64,000 nt of DNA from Calycina herbarum (Eukaryota; Ascomycota; Leotiomycetes; Helotiales; Pezizellaceae). The stretch lies in the NCBI GenBank assembly GCA_001414485.1, contig LLEY01000007.1, forward strand, positions 372,001-436,000, given 5' to 3'. The notes beneath the pieces were generated by a model. That model worked only from the letters and a program-made list of their open reading frames with translations. It was not told the origin of the DNA and searched no databases. Shown here one piece after another: positions 55,445 to 64,000 of this stretch (position 1 is the first letter of the stretch; each line of letters begins with the position of its first letter). Position numbers and translations under genes: made by a program.

Positions 55445-56750
55445 ATGAAAGACACACGAGATATCTACGGAATTCAAGAATTATACCGACCGGCCAATGA
55501 GCCAGCAGAAATCGAGTAAGTCCAGTCGTTTCCCGATTCAGCGTCGCTTCTCACCGTCGTCCAGCATTGTTGCAATACACGGATTGAATGGAGGTGCTAT
55601 CAAAACATGGACATCAGAGCCGGAAAACATATGCTGGTTGAGCCATCCGGACTTCATACCGAAGTACATTAAGCGAGCTCGAATCCTGACGTGGGGATAT
55701 AACGCAAAGATTTCTTCTGTAATGGGAAGGACTACATGTTCGGATCGAATTCTGCAGCATGCTCAAACACTTGTTGCTCAATTGCATGCCGACAGAGATG
55801 TGAGACTCTTCTGTTCAAGCTAGATCTGCTGGGAGAGGTAACCTATACCGAATAACATGCTAACTTTAAGCAGCTTGAAGATGCAAATGATAGACCCATT
55901 ATCTTCCTTTGCCACTCCCTGGGCGGTATTATCGTGAAAAGGGTAAGTCATTCCGCTTAGATCTTAGAGAAAACTCCATCATTCCTGCTTTCTGTCATGT
56001 CCTGACCCAGTCTACCATAACCAGGCCTTGGCATATTCCGCAAGCCGCAATGCCTCTAAGATAGCGCATCTGAATGCCATCTATACTTGCACCTTTGCTC
56101 TGATGTTCTTCGGAACACCTCACAATGGCTCTAGCAATGCTCGCCTTCTTGGTAGTCTCCAGAAACTCGCATCCCTCACACTGCCGAAAGCCACAGCACA
56201 GTTCGAATCAAGCCTCCTCAAAGCCCTTGAAGAGGATTCCGAGACGCTTCAAAATATTACGGATCAATTTGCTCCTCTAATGTGTAATTTCCGCATCTTT
56301 TTCTTCTGGGAACAGGAGAAGACCGACTTGAAATACACCAAGGACTACATTGTTGACGAAACAAGTGCGGCACCCATATTGGGCAATACGGAGAGGAGTG
56401 GAATTGCGGCAGATCATAGAGGGATGGTCAAGTTCAACAGAAATAAGGAGCAAGGGTTTCGAACTGCGGTAGCTGCTCTGAGGAGGTATTGTCTCTTGGC
56501 CCCACAAGTGATTCAGGGAAGGTTGATCCAATCAGCTGAGATATTGAGTGCTCGTAGACGCTTTGACGCTATGGAAATGTTCAAGGACAACATACTATGG
56601 ACGAACGAGTCCTCTATTTTGGCAACTTCGCCAAGAGTGGAAAGGGCGTCTACGCGTACAGTGCTTGAGGAATTTGGGCGTCAACAAAGGGTAGATGTTC
56701 AGGGGGACGATTCAATACTACTCCCTACACCTGTCCGCAGGACTATGTGA
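55445..56750 (+). CDS. stand-alone lipase-like alpha/beta hydrolase, paralogue of the NLR N-terminal domain
   Basis: Four exons (55445-55515, 55565-55799, 55874-55942, 56025-56750; exon 3 may start at 55871) give 366 residues. Blocks match the NLR domain in order: IVAIHGLNGGAIKTW, ARILTWGYNA, HAQTLVAQLHAD, RPIIFLCHSLGGIIVKRALAYS, MFFGTPHNGS, ITDQFAPLM, IFFFWEQ, GNTERSGIAADHRGMVKF and ALRRYC. The nucleophile Ser in HSLGG and the His in DHRGM are present. No NB-ARC or TPR follows; the last 50 residues are unassigned. Such SesB/DUF676-like hydrolases act as effector-type domains near fungal NLRs. Activity and substrate are unknown. Confidence 0.85.
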
Positions 56751-57407
56751 ATATATGAGGCGTCAACGTTGTGGATCGGCTACTGTTGGCATATTTCTTG
56801 ACGCTGGTTTAGCGGTTATTGTTTTCTGGCGGACATGAGCGAACTCTGTAGTCCGTACACACTAAACGAAACTGGGCCACCAGATCATAATTGAGTGAAA
56901 TAGGGATCCTCTATTTCCCGACCACGAGCCCAAACCTTCTTGTCAACTTACGAGCTAGCCTGTTGTAACGGGTTGCACCTAATTAGTATGCTTTTCACAC
57001 AGTGCCTGCACATATAACCTCGTAATCTCGTAATCTCTACGTAACGCCTCGGACGACATAACATATTATATAGATAACATTTCATTTCACCTATATATAA
57101 GGACTACTAGGCCTTTCCAAAGACTTATATAAGAGCAAAGCTCTCTTTTCTTCTTAGTTAATTCTTCTTAAATTAATTTAGGACTTTTATACTATATACT
57201 TTATTCTCGTCTTAAAAGATTAGTATTAAATTAAGACTAATAATAGAGGTTCTAGACTATATATAATAGATATAGTTATTATATAAACCTATAACAACGA
57301 GTAAGCTAGTACTCTAAGCTATAAACTTATAATAATAATAATAAAAATAACTAAAGATAATACTATAAGGAGAGAATTATTTTAATAACTATAAGCTATC
57401 TTTATTA
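56751..57407. other. intergenic passing into an AT-rich RIP-like patch
   Basis: From about 57035 the sequence becomes strongly TA-rich with no coding signal, up to the pogo-type element. The same kind of sequence resumes at 58909 to about 58980. So the element seems nested in an older RIP-altered repeat. A TGTAACGGG phrase near 56966 could be the edge of that repeat. Confidence 0.5.
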
Positions 57408-57456
57408 ACGTGGTTTATCAGGACCCCGGTTATATCAGGACCCCGATCAATTTTCC
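57408..57456 (+). repeat. left terminal inverted repeat of the pogo/Fot1-like element
   Basis: About 49 bp, reverse complement of 58858-58906 with one T/C mismatch at the 24th base. Confidence 0.9.
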
Positions 57457-57612
57457 TTGGTATATAACTTTGAACTTAAATAACTTAACTATAACATATT
57501 AAATTGACTCTTTATAATCGGAGTCTAATACACTAGATATATCTATAGCTTCTTGACAAGTTCGTACGTTGTGACCAGCTTTTCTATAGGTTCTATAGTG
57601 TCGTCTAGATAG

Positions 57613-58809
57613 TTGCCCCTCCTTATGACTACCTCTTGCTATACGTATATCGCGTTATACCTGCTCATCTACGTCTTTCTAAGCTATAATATCCTGTGTA
57701 TCCTCTACAATAAGTGCACCCCCTTTACAGACACGAGCCTTTTTAGCTCTCCGGCGTTTGCTAAGAGCTTCATTTGCTGCCTGAAGTGTACGTACCTTGG
57801 TAGACAGAAGAGTTATCTTATGAGCCATTCGCTCTATATCTTTAGCCAGCGCTGCAACTGTCTTAAATAGAGGGGTTAGCGAGCTTCTCTGATAGCGAGC
57901 AATTCGATTTTGTATAAGAGTTAACTGTGAAAGAGCTTCTGTTGGGTTAGAAGGGGTCTGAGATTCCTATAGAAGGGTGTTAGTAGTAGAGGGTCTAGAG
58001 AGTGTTGGAACTTGCATAAGCAGTAGTATGTTAATTAAAATGTTTTATCTATTCTAGACCTGTCTTATTATTCGTCCATCTGTTAATTATCGGTTTAATA
58101 ACCTAGTTAGATAGAAGACTGCTATTAGTATACTAATTTATAAGATGATTCTTTCCTTAAACTACTAAAAATAGAGGAATACTCTAGCCTTTACTGTTAA
58201 TATAGGCAATAGCAGTAGCCTATTCTCGATTCCCTAGCTAAACTGCCTTACCTCTACTACGTCGATCTATACAGTAACAACTATTGTAAGACAAATCACG
58301 CCTATTATAAACCTAGTTTCGTCGAAGTTATAGAAGTCGTAGTCTAAAACTCTATATTTCGCCTATATATTCGCAACTAGTTAAAACCATGTACTAATTA
58401 GCTTAGGATCTTCGTATAAGGCTCTTTAGAAATCATAAACGCGATTAAAACGCGTCTTAAGAGTTAGTTATCGTTATATAAACTAATAAGCCTAAAGCTT
58501 ATTAACGCGTTTTCCTCTTCGCGACTCGAGGATGAAATTAGCTATATCTTCTACACCAGCTAGCTAGGGTGTAAACCCTCTAGAATCTATATCAAGTATA
58601 TTCTAAACAATTACTTCTTCTTCTACCTTAGACAATTTAAGGTTTGCTGGTCGACGGTTGGCTAGAGGAAGGTGGCTGTTTATTCTATTGTTAAGTGTAG
58701 AATAAGGTATTCCGTAGATCTTTGTAGCTTTCTGTCGACTTAGCTTTTTAGATGTTCGAATTGCCTTAATAGCTAGAATGACTTTTGATTCTTTAGTAAC
58801 AATAGACAT
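57613..58809 (-). pseudogene. pogo/Fot1 transposase remnant
   Basis: From ATG 58809 an intact 68-codon start encodes an HTH_psq/CENP-B-like domain (AIRTSKKLSRQKATKIYGIP then YSTLNNRI). After the first stop, further fragments in order include LKTRFNRVYDF, ALYEDPKLISTWFQLVANI and YNFDETRFIIG (with the first catalytic Asp region DE). Near the 3' end comes a C-terminal Lys/Ala-rich coiled segment (KVRTLQAANEALSKRRRAKK). Many TAA/TAG stops intervene. No active protein can result. Confidence 0.8.
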
Positions 58810-58857
58810 GGTAGAAGGTTAAAAAAACGCGTGTTAAAGTTGGAGGGTAGGATTTCG

Positions 58858-58906
58858 GGAAAATTGATCGGGGTCCTGATATGACCGGGGTCCTGATAAA
58901 CCACGT
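58858..58906 (-). repeat. right terminal inverted repeat of the pogo/Fot1-like element
   Basis: About 49 bp, matching 57408-57456 in inverted orientation, followed by TA. Confidence 0.9.
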
Positions 58907-59178
58907 TATATAATCATATTAACTATTATACTAGATTTATAATATTATCTAACGTTTCTTATTATTAAGTACTTAGTAACGTCAAAGCCACGCAAGAGTC
59001 ATCTTTGTTCCTCGAAGCCTAGGTATCTACTGTACAGCCCAAGTCACCACCTCCCGATCACCTCAACCACCTCTCAATCTCACACCGGCAATTCACTACT
59101 TGGACTGCTTGCGCAGAGATTATTTTGGGAGGCACCCCTCTACTTGGTATCATCGAGCCGCACAAGGCAGATGAAGTG

Positions 59179-61655
59179 ATGGGAGACATCATGAGACGCG
59201 TACTCGGAGGTTCTTCCACCAAGAATGATCCTGTGAATGAAACTCTCACCCAAGAACCATCCAAGAGCGGTAGGAGTACGAAATTTCGCGAAAACATTTC
59301 CTATCAACCATCATACCCAAGCTACCAGAATCATACGGCCGACTCCTCCGAAGATTCTGTTTCCAAAGGTGGCACCAAGTCTGCACGGACTGAAGCACAC
59401 GAGAATCATGGGCAAGAGAGCATTGGATGGTTCGCGAAGATTTTGGTAGACTGATGGATTTTAGATATTGCAAGTTTTTCGCTCAGTTGTGGCTTACTCA
59501 CATCACTTATATTTGTCCTTGCCGAGTAAGTGGTTCACCTTCATTACATTACCTTTTCTCTTCGAGGAGAGTCACTGAGATAAAATTCATTGCTAACTTT
59601 GTTTAAAACCAGGTGTGACGGACGGCCATTGAGTAACTGCAATTACTTACCAGGGGGAATTGGTCTCAACTCTTTCGTCGCCCTCTGCACAGAAATCACC
59701 AAAATCGGTCTGGTATACCCAGTGACAAATTGTATCGGTCAGCTCAAATGGATATGGATGACCAAGCGCAATGCAACATTGGCTGAATTTGCGACCTTTG
59801 ATGAAGCAACACGGGGTCCATGGGGTGCTGTGCGACTACTCGCAATTCTCAAGTTCTGGTGGGTGGTTCTATTTTCAATATTTCTGTCACGAAACAGGAA
59901 ACTAATGTGGTTATGGGCATGCAACAAGCATTGGTATTATGATTTCCCTCCTGGCTCTTGCAACTTCTCCAGTGACCCAACAGACCGTTGCTTATCCAAA
60001 TTACCTGGTCCCGAGTGATGCATTCTTTGTTGCTCAAGCGGCTCAAGTACCAACCAGGTATGGAAGAGTCCTCACTGTTGCCGATTCGTATCTGGAAGAA
60101 TATCTAGTAACTAAAAATCTTACTATTTGGACACTACTGACTAGCACATTGTAATAGTAATTTTTGGGCTGGCACATCACCCGGTATGAATTGATCCTTC
60201 TACAATTCTTGCGTTTCTCTACTAACTAATTCTAGAAGGATTAGAGTCACCATCACCTTATATGAAGCTGGCCGTATATAGTGCTCTGCTCACACCACCA
60301 GCTGATAAGATTCCAGAAATTTCCGCTACATGTCCAAGCGGTAATTGTACCTGGTCAACAATATATGACTCGCTTGCCGTATGCTCGAAGGCAACTGATG
60401 TCACTGAAATGCTAACTCCCACCAAAGAATTTGTTAATAATTCTTGGGAGGATGAATATATTGTAAGTTATTGTTTTGTCTAGTCCACCCTCAATCACCA
60501 TTTCACAAATGCGTCATTTCCTCAATGCCCCATTGAAATTCTACAACTTACTTTGAAATCTTCTAGCCAGCTGTGATCTCGCCAAATGGCGCGTACCTTA
60601 TATGGGCCCATGGCTACATCTTCAACATAACTACAAACATCGTGCTAGATCTACTCACCGACAGCGCAAACATCGGCTTGGTGATCAGTAATACTTATTT
60701 TATTTTTCGAACAGATGGCAAAGCCGTGGTGAAGAACCCGGTTTTCAATGCATTTGAGCTCATCTTTTACTGGCGTATCAATACATATGAAACAAGCGTT
60801 CAACAAGGTGTTTCTTCTACTATCATCAAGGTATAATATTCAACAGGTCAATATTGCTCTCATGTTGATGCTTACTGACTTTGTCAATGCTAAGTCTAGC
60901 TCTGTTAAATACAACAGAACCATGACCCAGAACCTCGCAAGCGAGGACATTTTTCAATTGAATAGAAATATCACAATGATGGCCACAAGGTATCTTAAAG
61001 TTTCTTAGTACGTGAGTCAACTATTAACTGGGTTCTTCATAGGGGAAATGCGATATACAATATAACCGCAGATGCTCATGTCAAACTCCAGAAATTTGTT
61101 GAAGATGTCTTCCAAGGAGAAGTCGACGCAACTGGCGCTACTAGCGATGTTGCCGGCGTCTTGATTCCCGCACTATTATCAGACCCCCATACTAGCATCT
61201 TGAACTACACGAAAAACGTGGCCACCAGTTTGAGCAATGCGTAAGTAAATCATCGAAAGTGGGACTGTACATATCCTAACACGATAAACAGAGTCCGTAC
61301 CCACGTTGGTTCTAGTGATGTGATTAAATCAAATTATATCGACGGGACTGTGAATGACGTTGTGACATTTGTGAAGGTTCGCTGGGTATGGCTCAGTCTA
61401 ATCATTGGTCTCGTCGGCTCAGCCATCCTCTTCGTCATTTTCACCATGATCAATACCGCCATTTTTGGAGTCGAAACAATGAAATCTAATCCCTTGGCTG
61501 CAATGACGATACTCAGTCCTGAGGCAAAGAATTTAATGGGCCCTACTTCTCTTCAGCGTGGGACTGTCAAGCGAGCTGAGAGGTTGAAGTTGAGATTGTC
61601 GAAAGGAGAGTTGGGTTGGAGCTTGGATCCTGTTGATTTAAGAGACACCGAATGA
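59179..61655 (+). pseudogene. DUF3176 polytopic membrane protein with one in-frame TGA
   Basis: Nine exons, all phases consistent: 59179-59525, 59613-59858, 59929-60057, 60158-60183 (26 nt), 60236-60462, 60567-60830, 60895-60989, 61043-61240, 61292-61655; 632 codons. DUF3176 landmarks: a first TM (ILDIASFSLSCGLLTSLIF), QLKWIWMTKRNATL, FDEATRGPWGAVRLL, SPVTQQTVAYP, CPSGNCTWSTI and a C-terminal TM (WVWLSLIIGLVGSAILFVIF). The only defect is TGA at 59452-59454 (VD-stop-WILD), where the family tends to have WW, so a TGG-to-TGA change is likely. Function of DUF3176 is unknown. The N-terminal 90 residues are Ser-rich and disordered. It is a recent pseudogene, a recoded codon or a base error. Confidence 0.8.
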
Positions 61656-62160
61656 GGCCATATATGGTTGGAAAGGAAATTGCCAGCAACAAGGAGCTGA
61701 GAAATTGGGTGCCATCCACTGCTATTTTGAGTTTTTTGATTTACGAGAAGTGGCTCCCTAGAACGCTACTCTCAGATCGAGATTGTTTTGCTTACAATAA
61801 ACAGAAACTAAGCGCTGACCGATGCCCGTAACCGGGGGAAGCAACTGTAATGTGATGAAAAAGACGACCAACCCACCAACGCCTTTCCAGGCTTGCTCGC
61901 TTAAACCATCGCGCGCGGGTTGTGGGTCCTGCTGAAATGCAATGTCAGGCAACCTGCCGAAGCACTCTACTATTGTATACTGAGTGGTTTTTGGATCAGA
62001 CGAAAGAGGGCATACCGAGATTGTGATTTCAAATCCTCGGAACAAAGACGGGTCCGAACTGACCCATATAAATGACAGGGGTCTACAGTCTTATATATAC
62101 TGCCTCATCTGATCTCAAAGAGTTCTTTTCGGACTAATATTGAACACCAAGTTTATAACC
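61656..62160. other. intergenic, no supported gene
   Basis: 505 bp. A minus frame at 61758-62045 (95 codons) has no motif. TATATAA-like text near 62092-62100, 60-70 bp upstream of the amidohydrolase ATG, could be its TATA box. Confidence 0.45.
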
Positions 62161-63250
62161 ATGTCTACAATCCACTTCGCTGAACTAGAACGGGTCGATG
62201 TTCATTCTCATGCCATAACTCCGAAGTATCGTGAATTTCTTATGCAGACCGGTCACCAATATCCAGATGGGATGCCTGCAATTCCTGTTAGATGACCCGG
62301 AAAACCCTCATGTTTGACAGACAATTGACAATTCGTAGGAATGGACACCGGAAGGACATATCTCCTTGATGAAGGAAACCAACATCACTACCTCGATCCT
62401 GAGCATCAGCACGCCGGGTACCTATCTCCAACCATTCAATACTTCCCTTACCCAAGAAATAACCCGTACCACGAATATTGAGCTTTCTGAAATCTGTGCC
62501 GCTCATCCTAAGCATTTTCGCTTCTTTGCCTCGCTTCCGCTTCCCTCGATCCCGGACTCTCTTGCCGAAATCGATTATGCTCTCGATACCCTCGGTGCCG
62601 TGGGATTTTGCGTTCTCTCGAACGCTAATGGTGTTTACATGGGAGACAAAGCACTCGATCCAATTTTCGACAAATTGAATGAACGAAAAGCTATTCTTAT
62701 GATGCATCCAACTTCTTGCAAGATACTCTCCCCAACCCATTCTCACTCACATGGCAATGAAACGAAGGAATCCGAGTTGAAAATGACCGTCGTCAATCCC
62801 CTACAAATCCCTTCAGGCCTCCTAGAATACATGTTCGACGAAACACGGGCCGTCATCAATCTTCTCCTTTCAGGAACAGTAACTCGTTGTCCGGAGATTA
62901 AATTCATCATGTCTCATGCGGGATGTGTGTTACCTTCTGTTCTTGAGCGTGTTGCTGTTGCTATGCAAACTTTCTTCGGGGGTGAGGTTGATGTTGGCGA
63001 GATGCGACGGCTTCTTGGAGAGAGGTTTTGGTTTGATCTTGCGGGATTGCCGTGGCCGGATATGATTCATGGGTTGTTGAGGATTGTTGGACCGGAGAGG
63101 TTGGTTTATGGAAGTGATTATTGTTGGACGCCGCCGGGGTTGGTGAAAAGGTTGATTGAGAAGATGGATGAAGGGGCGGGGGAGATATGGAGTGAGAAAA
63201 TCATTAAGGAGGTCTATGCTGGTAATGCAAGAAAGATTTTCGGGCTATAG
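62161..63250 (+). CDS. amidohydrolase-2 family decarboxylase/hydrolase (ACMSD-like)
   Basis: Two exons, 62161-62286 and 62339-63250, give 345 residues. Metal-site motifs are RVDVHSHAITP near residue 13 (HxH), LMMHPTS (His), FIMSHAGCVLP (His) and VYGSDYCWTPP (Asp), in the order seen in 2-amino-3-carboxymuconate-semialdehyde decarboxylase and gamma-resorcylate decarboxylase. Splicing to 62339 restores PAIPEWTPEGHISLM. Family members decarboxylate or hydrolyse aromatic acids with a divalent metal; the exact substrate is not predictable. Codon use past 62960 is G-rich, as seen in other 3' ends in this window. Confidence 0.88.
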
Positions 63251-63426
63251 TTCCTTGGTCAAAAGATAACCTCGAACAAACTGATCGCCCGTCGATTCTG
63301 GCTTTGGAATTCTAGCTAAAAGCAATTGTCGATTTCAAACTTGCTGATCTAGCAACAATTGAGTAACTAGGAATTAAATATAGTTTGAATCTTTTTCTTC
63401 AAAATATTCGTCACACGGATGATGCC
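63251..63426. other. short convergent spacer
   Basis: 176 bp between the 3' ends of two converging genes; both terminators should lie here. No specific signal recognised. Confidence 0.4.
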
Positions 63427-64000
63427 TCAAATCCCGGTATACAATCCTCCAACCCTCGGCATTTCAACTTCCTTGCTCGTAAAGCAGCAGTGCCCTGGAA
63501 CTTTACCTTTTTGGTGTCTAATAGCGCCCCATTTGACTTTCTTCAGATGATCATCCTCATCACCATCGGGCCTGTGGCAAGCAGCCGCAATTGCTAGACT
63601 ATTGTTTTGAGCTAGGATGCAGGGTTGCAGTTTTTTCGTTCCTATCAGAGTCGTCCCGAAGACAATTGCAATACCGAGGATGACAGCCACGAGTGCCGCT
63701 CTAGGTGAGTAGGCAAGGGAGTTTTTATTAACAATTTCTCCAATTGCGTTGAAAGTTTTGAAACGGGCTACAAATAACGACTGAGAAATGAGAAAGTGGG
63801 GACCGGAACTTGTGATTGCCAGAGGTAACCCGTACATCCAAGGAAGGGAGAGCCAATAGGTTGATCGTTGAAGGCCTTCTAGAGAAGTTGTTCGTAAGGC
63901 TTTTTCTTTGATCGAAAATCGAGACCATTCGTCGGCTGCTGTCATCGCAGTAAAAACCGAGTTGATGACAAAATATAAAGAGACAACGACTTGTGGCAAA
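63427..64000 (-). CDS. DUF6536-type membrane protein, C-terminal part only
   Basis: A minus frame runs from the right edge to a stop at 63427, at least 190 residues. It has YFVINSVFTAMTAADEWSRFS, RSTYWLSLPWMYGLPLAITS, then a last TM (AALVAVILGIAIVFGTTLIG) and the tail SLAIAAACHRP ... KKVKWGAI ... GHCCFTSKEVEMP..GGLYTG. This matches the C-terminus of fungal DUF6536-domain membrane proteins as I remember them. The start lies beyond 64000. Function unknown. Confidence 0.8.
   Translation of the reverse strand, partial: LPQVVVSLYFVINSVFTAMTAADEWSRFSIKEKALRTTSLEGLQRSTYWLSLPWMYGLPLAITSSGPHFLISQSLFVARFKTFNAIGEIVNKNSLAYSPRAALVAVILGIAIVFGTTLIGTKKLQPCILAQNNSLAIAAACHRPDGDEDDHLKKVKWGAIRHQKGKVPGHCCFTSKEVEMPRVGGLYTGI

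Larger units (their letters stand above)
57408..58906 (-). mobile_element. pogo/Fot1-like DNA transposon, degraded
   Basis: A 1499-bp element with about 49-bp terminal inverted repeats (outer end ACGTGGTTTATCAGGACCCC), one mismatch between ends. TA lies outside each end (57406-57407 and 58907-58908). Each inverted repeat holds the phrase ATCAGGACCCCG twice. The minus strand carries remains of a pogo/Fot1 transposase. Internal sequence is TA-rich with many stops, suggesting RIP. Confidence 0.9.

Noticed and set aside
36127..56750. secondary-metabolite gene cluster around the P450 and regulators
   Set aside because: No polyketide synthase, peptide synthetase, terpene synthase or dedicated tailoring set is present; the P450 is CYP52-like and dead.
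57613..57870. 85-codon plus-strand frame with a hydrophobic start
   Set aside because: It is antisense to the C-terminal coiled segment of the pogo/Fot1 transposase remnant.
61758..62045. 95-codon minus-strand frame
   Set aside because: No motif, no spliced extension, lies in a normal intergenic position.
1..64000. tRNA, rRNA or CRISPR array
   Set aside because: No tRNA-like B-box with cloverleaf arms, no rRNA sequence and no regularly spaced direct repeats were recognised by eye; a tRNA scan would be needed for certainty.
1..64000. reassigned TGA codon (TGA read as Trp)
   Set aside because: Several intact genes end naturally at TGA (for example at 17983 and 21219), so TGA is a normal stop here.

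Overview
The window looks like nuclear DNA of a filamentous ascomycete (Pezizomycotina, possibly Leotiomycetes; the class is a guess). Genes are split by short GT-AG introns of about 48-155 bp. Gene content includes fungal families such as Rtt109, Clr5, DUF3176, DUF6536 and an NLR with TPRs. Several transposons carry C-to-T/G-to-A damage that looks like repeat-induced point mutation (RIP).

The left part (about 4-36 kb) is mostly conserved housekeeping sequence: a PTR2-type peptide transporter, a CPBP-type membrane protease with one frameshift, a Nudix NADH pyrophosphatase, an orphan membrane protein, the TFIIH helicase Ssl2/XPB, a CHY zinc-finger protein, proteasome subunit alpha4, a mitochondrial D-2-hydroxyglutarate/D-lactate dehydrogenase, an alpha/beta hydrolase, an NmrA-like oxidoreductase, a DJ-1/PfpI protein, mitochondrial ribosomal protein mL57 and the histone acetyltransferase Rtt109. 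A Tc1-type transposon sits at 11.9-13.6 kb with both terminal inverted repeats and its TA target duplication. Between 28 and 31 kb lie decayed remains of an amidase and of an ankyrin/ZZ-finger protein.

The right part (about 36-64 kb) is an accessory, repeat-rich region. It holds a C2H2 zinc-finger gene with an in-frame stop, a Clr5-domain gene, a DUF7025-type AAA+ ATPase with two in-frame TGA codons and a truncated second AAA+ copy. Then comes an NLR with a lipase-like N-terminal domain, NB-ARC and TPRs, on the minus strand. Next is a CYP52-like P450 broken twice, by a 47-bp tandem duplication and by a 5.8-kb RIP-damaged LINE, followed by a stand-alone paralogue of the NLR lipase domain. The NLR copy has Gly where the stand-alone copy has the nucleophile Ser. 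Further right are a 1.5-kb pogo/Fot1-like element, a nine-exon DUF3176 membrane-protein gene with a single Trp-to-stop change, an ACMSD-like amidohydrolase, and the C-terminus of a DUF6536 membrane protein running off the right edge.

All gene models were built by hand from splice signals, frame continuity and remembered family patterns. No database search was run.
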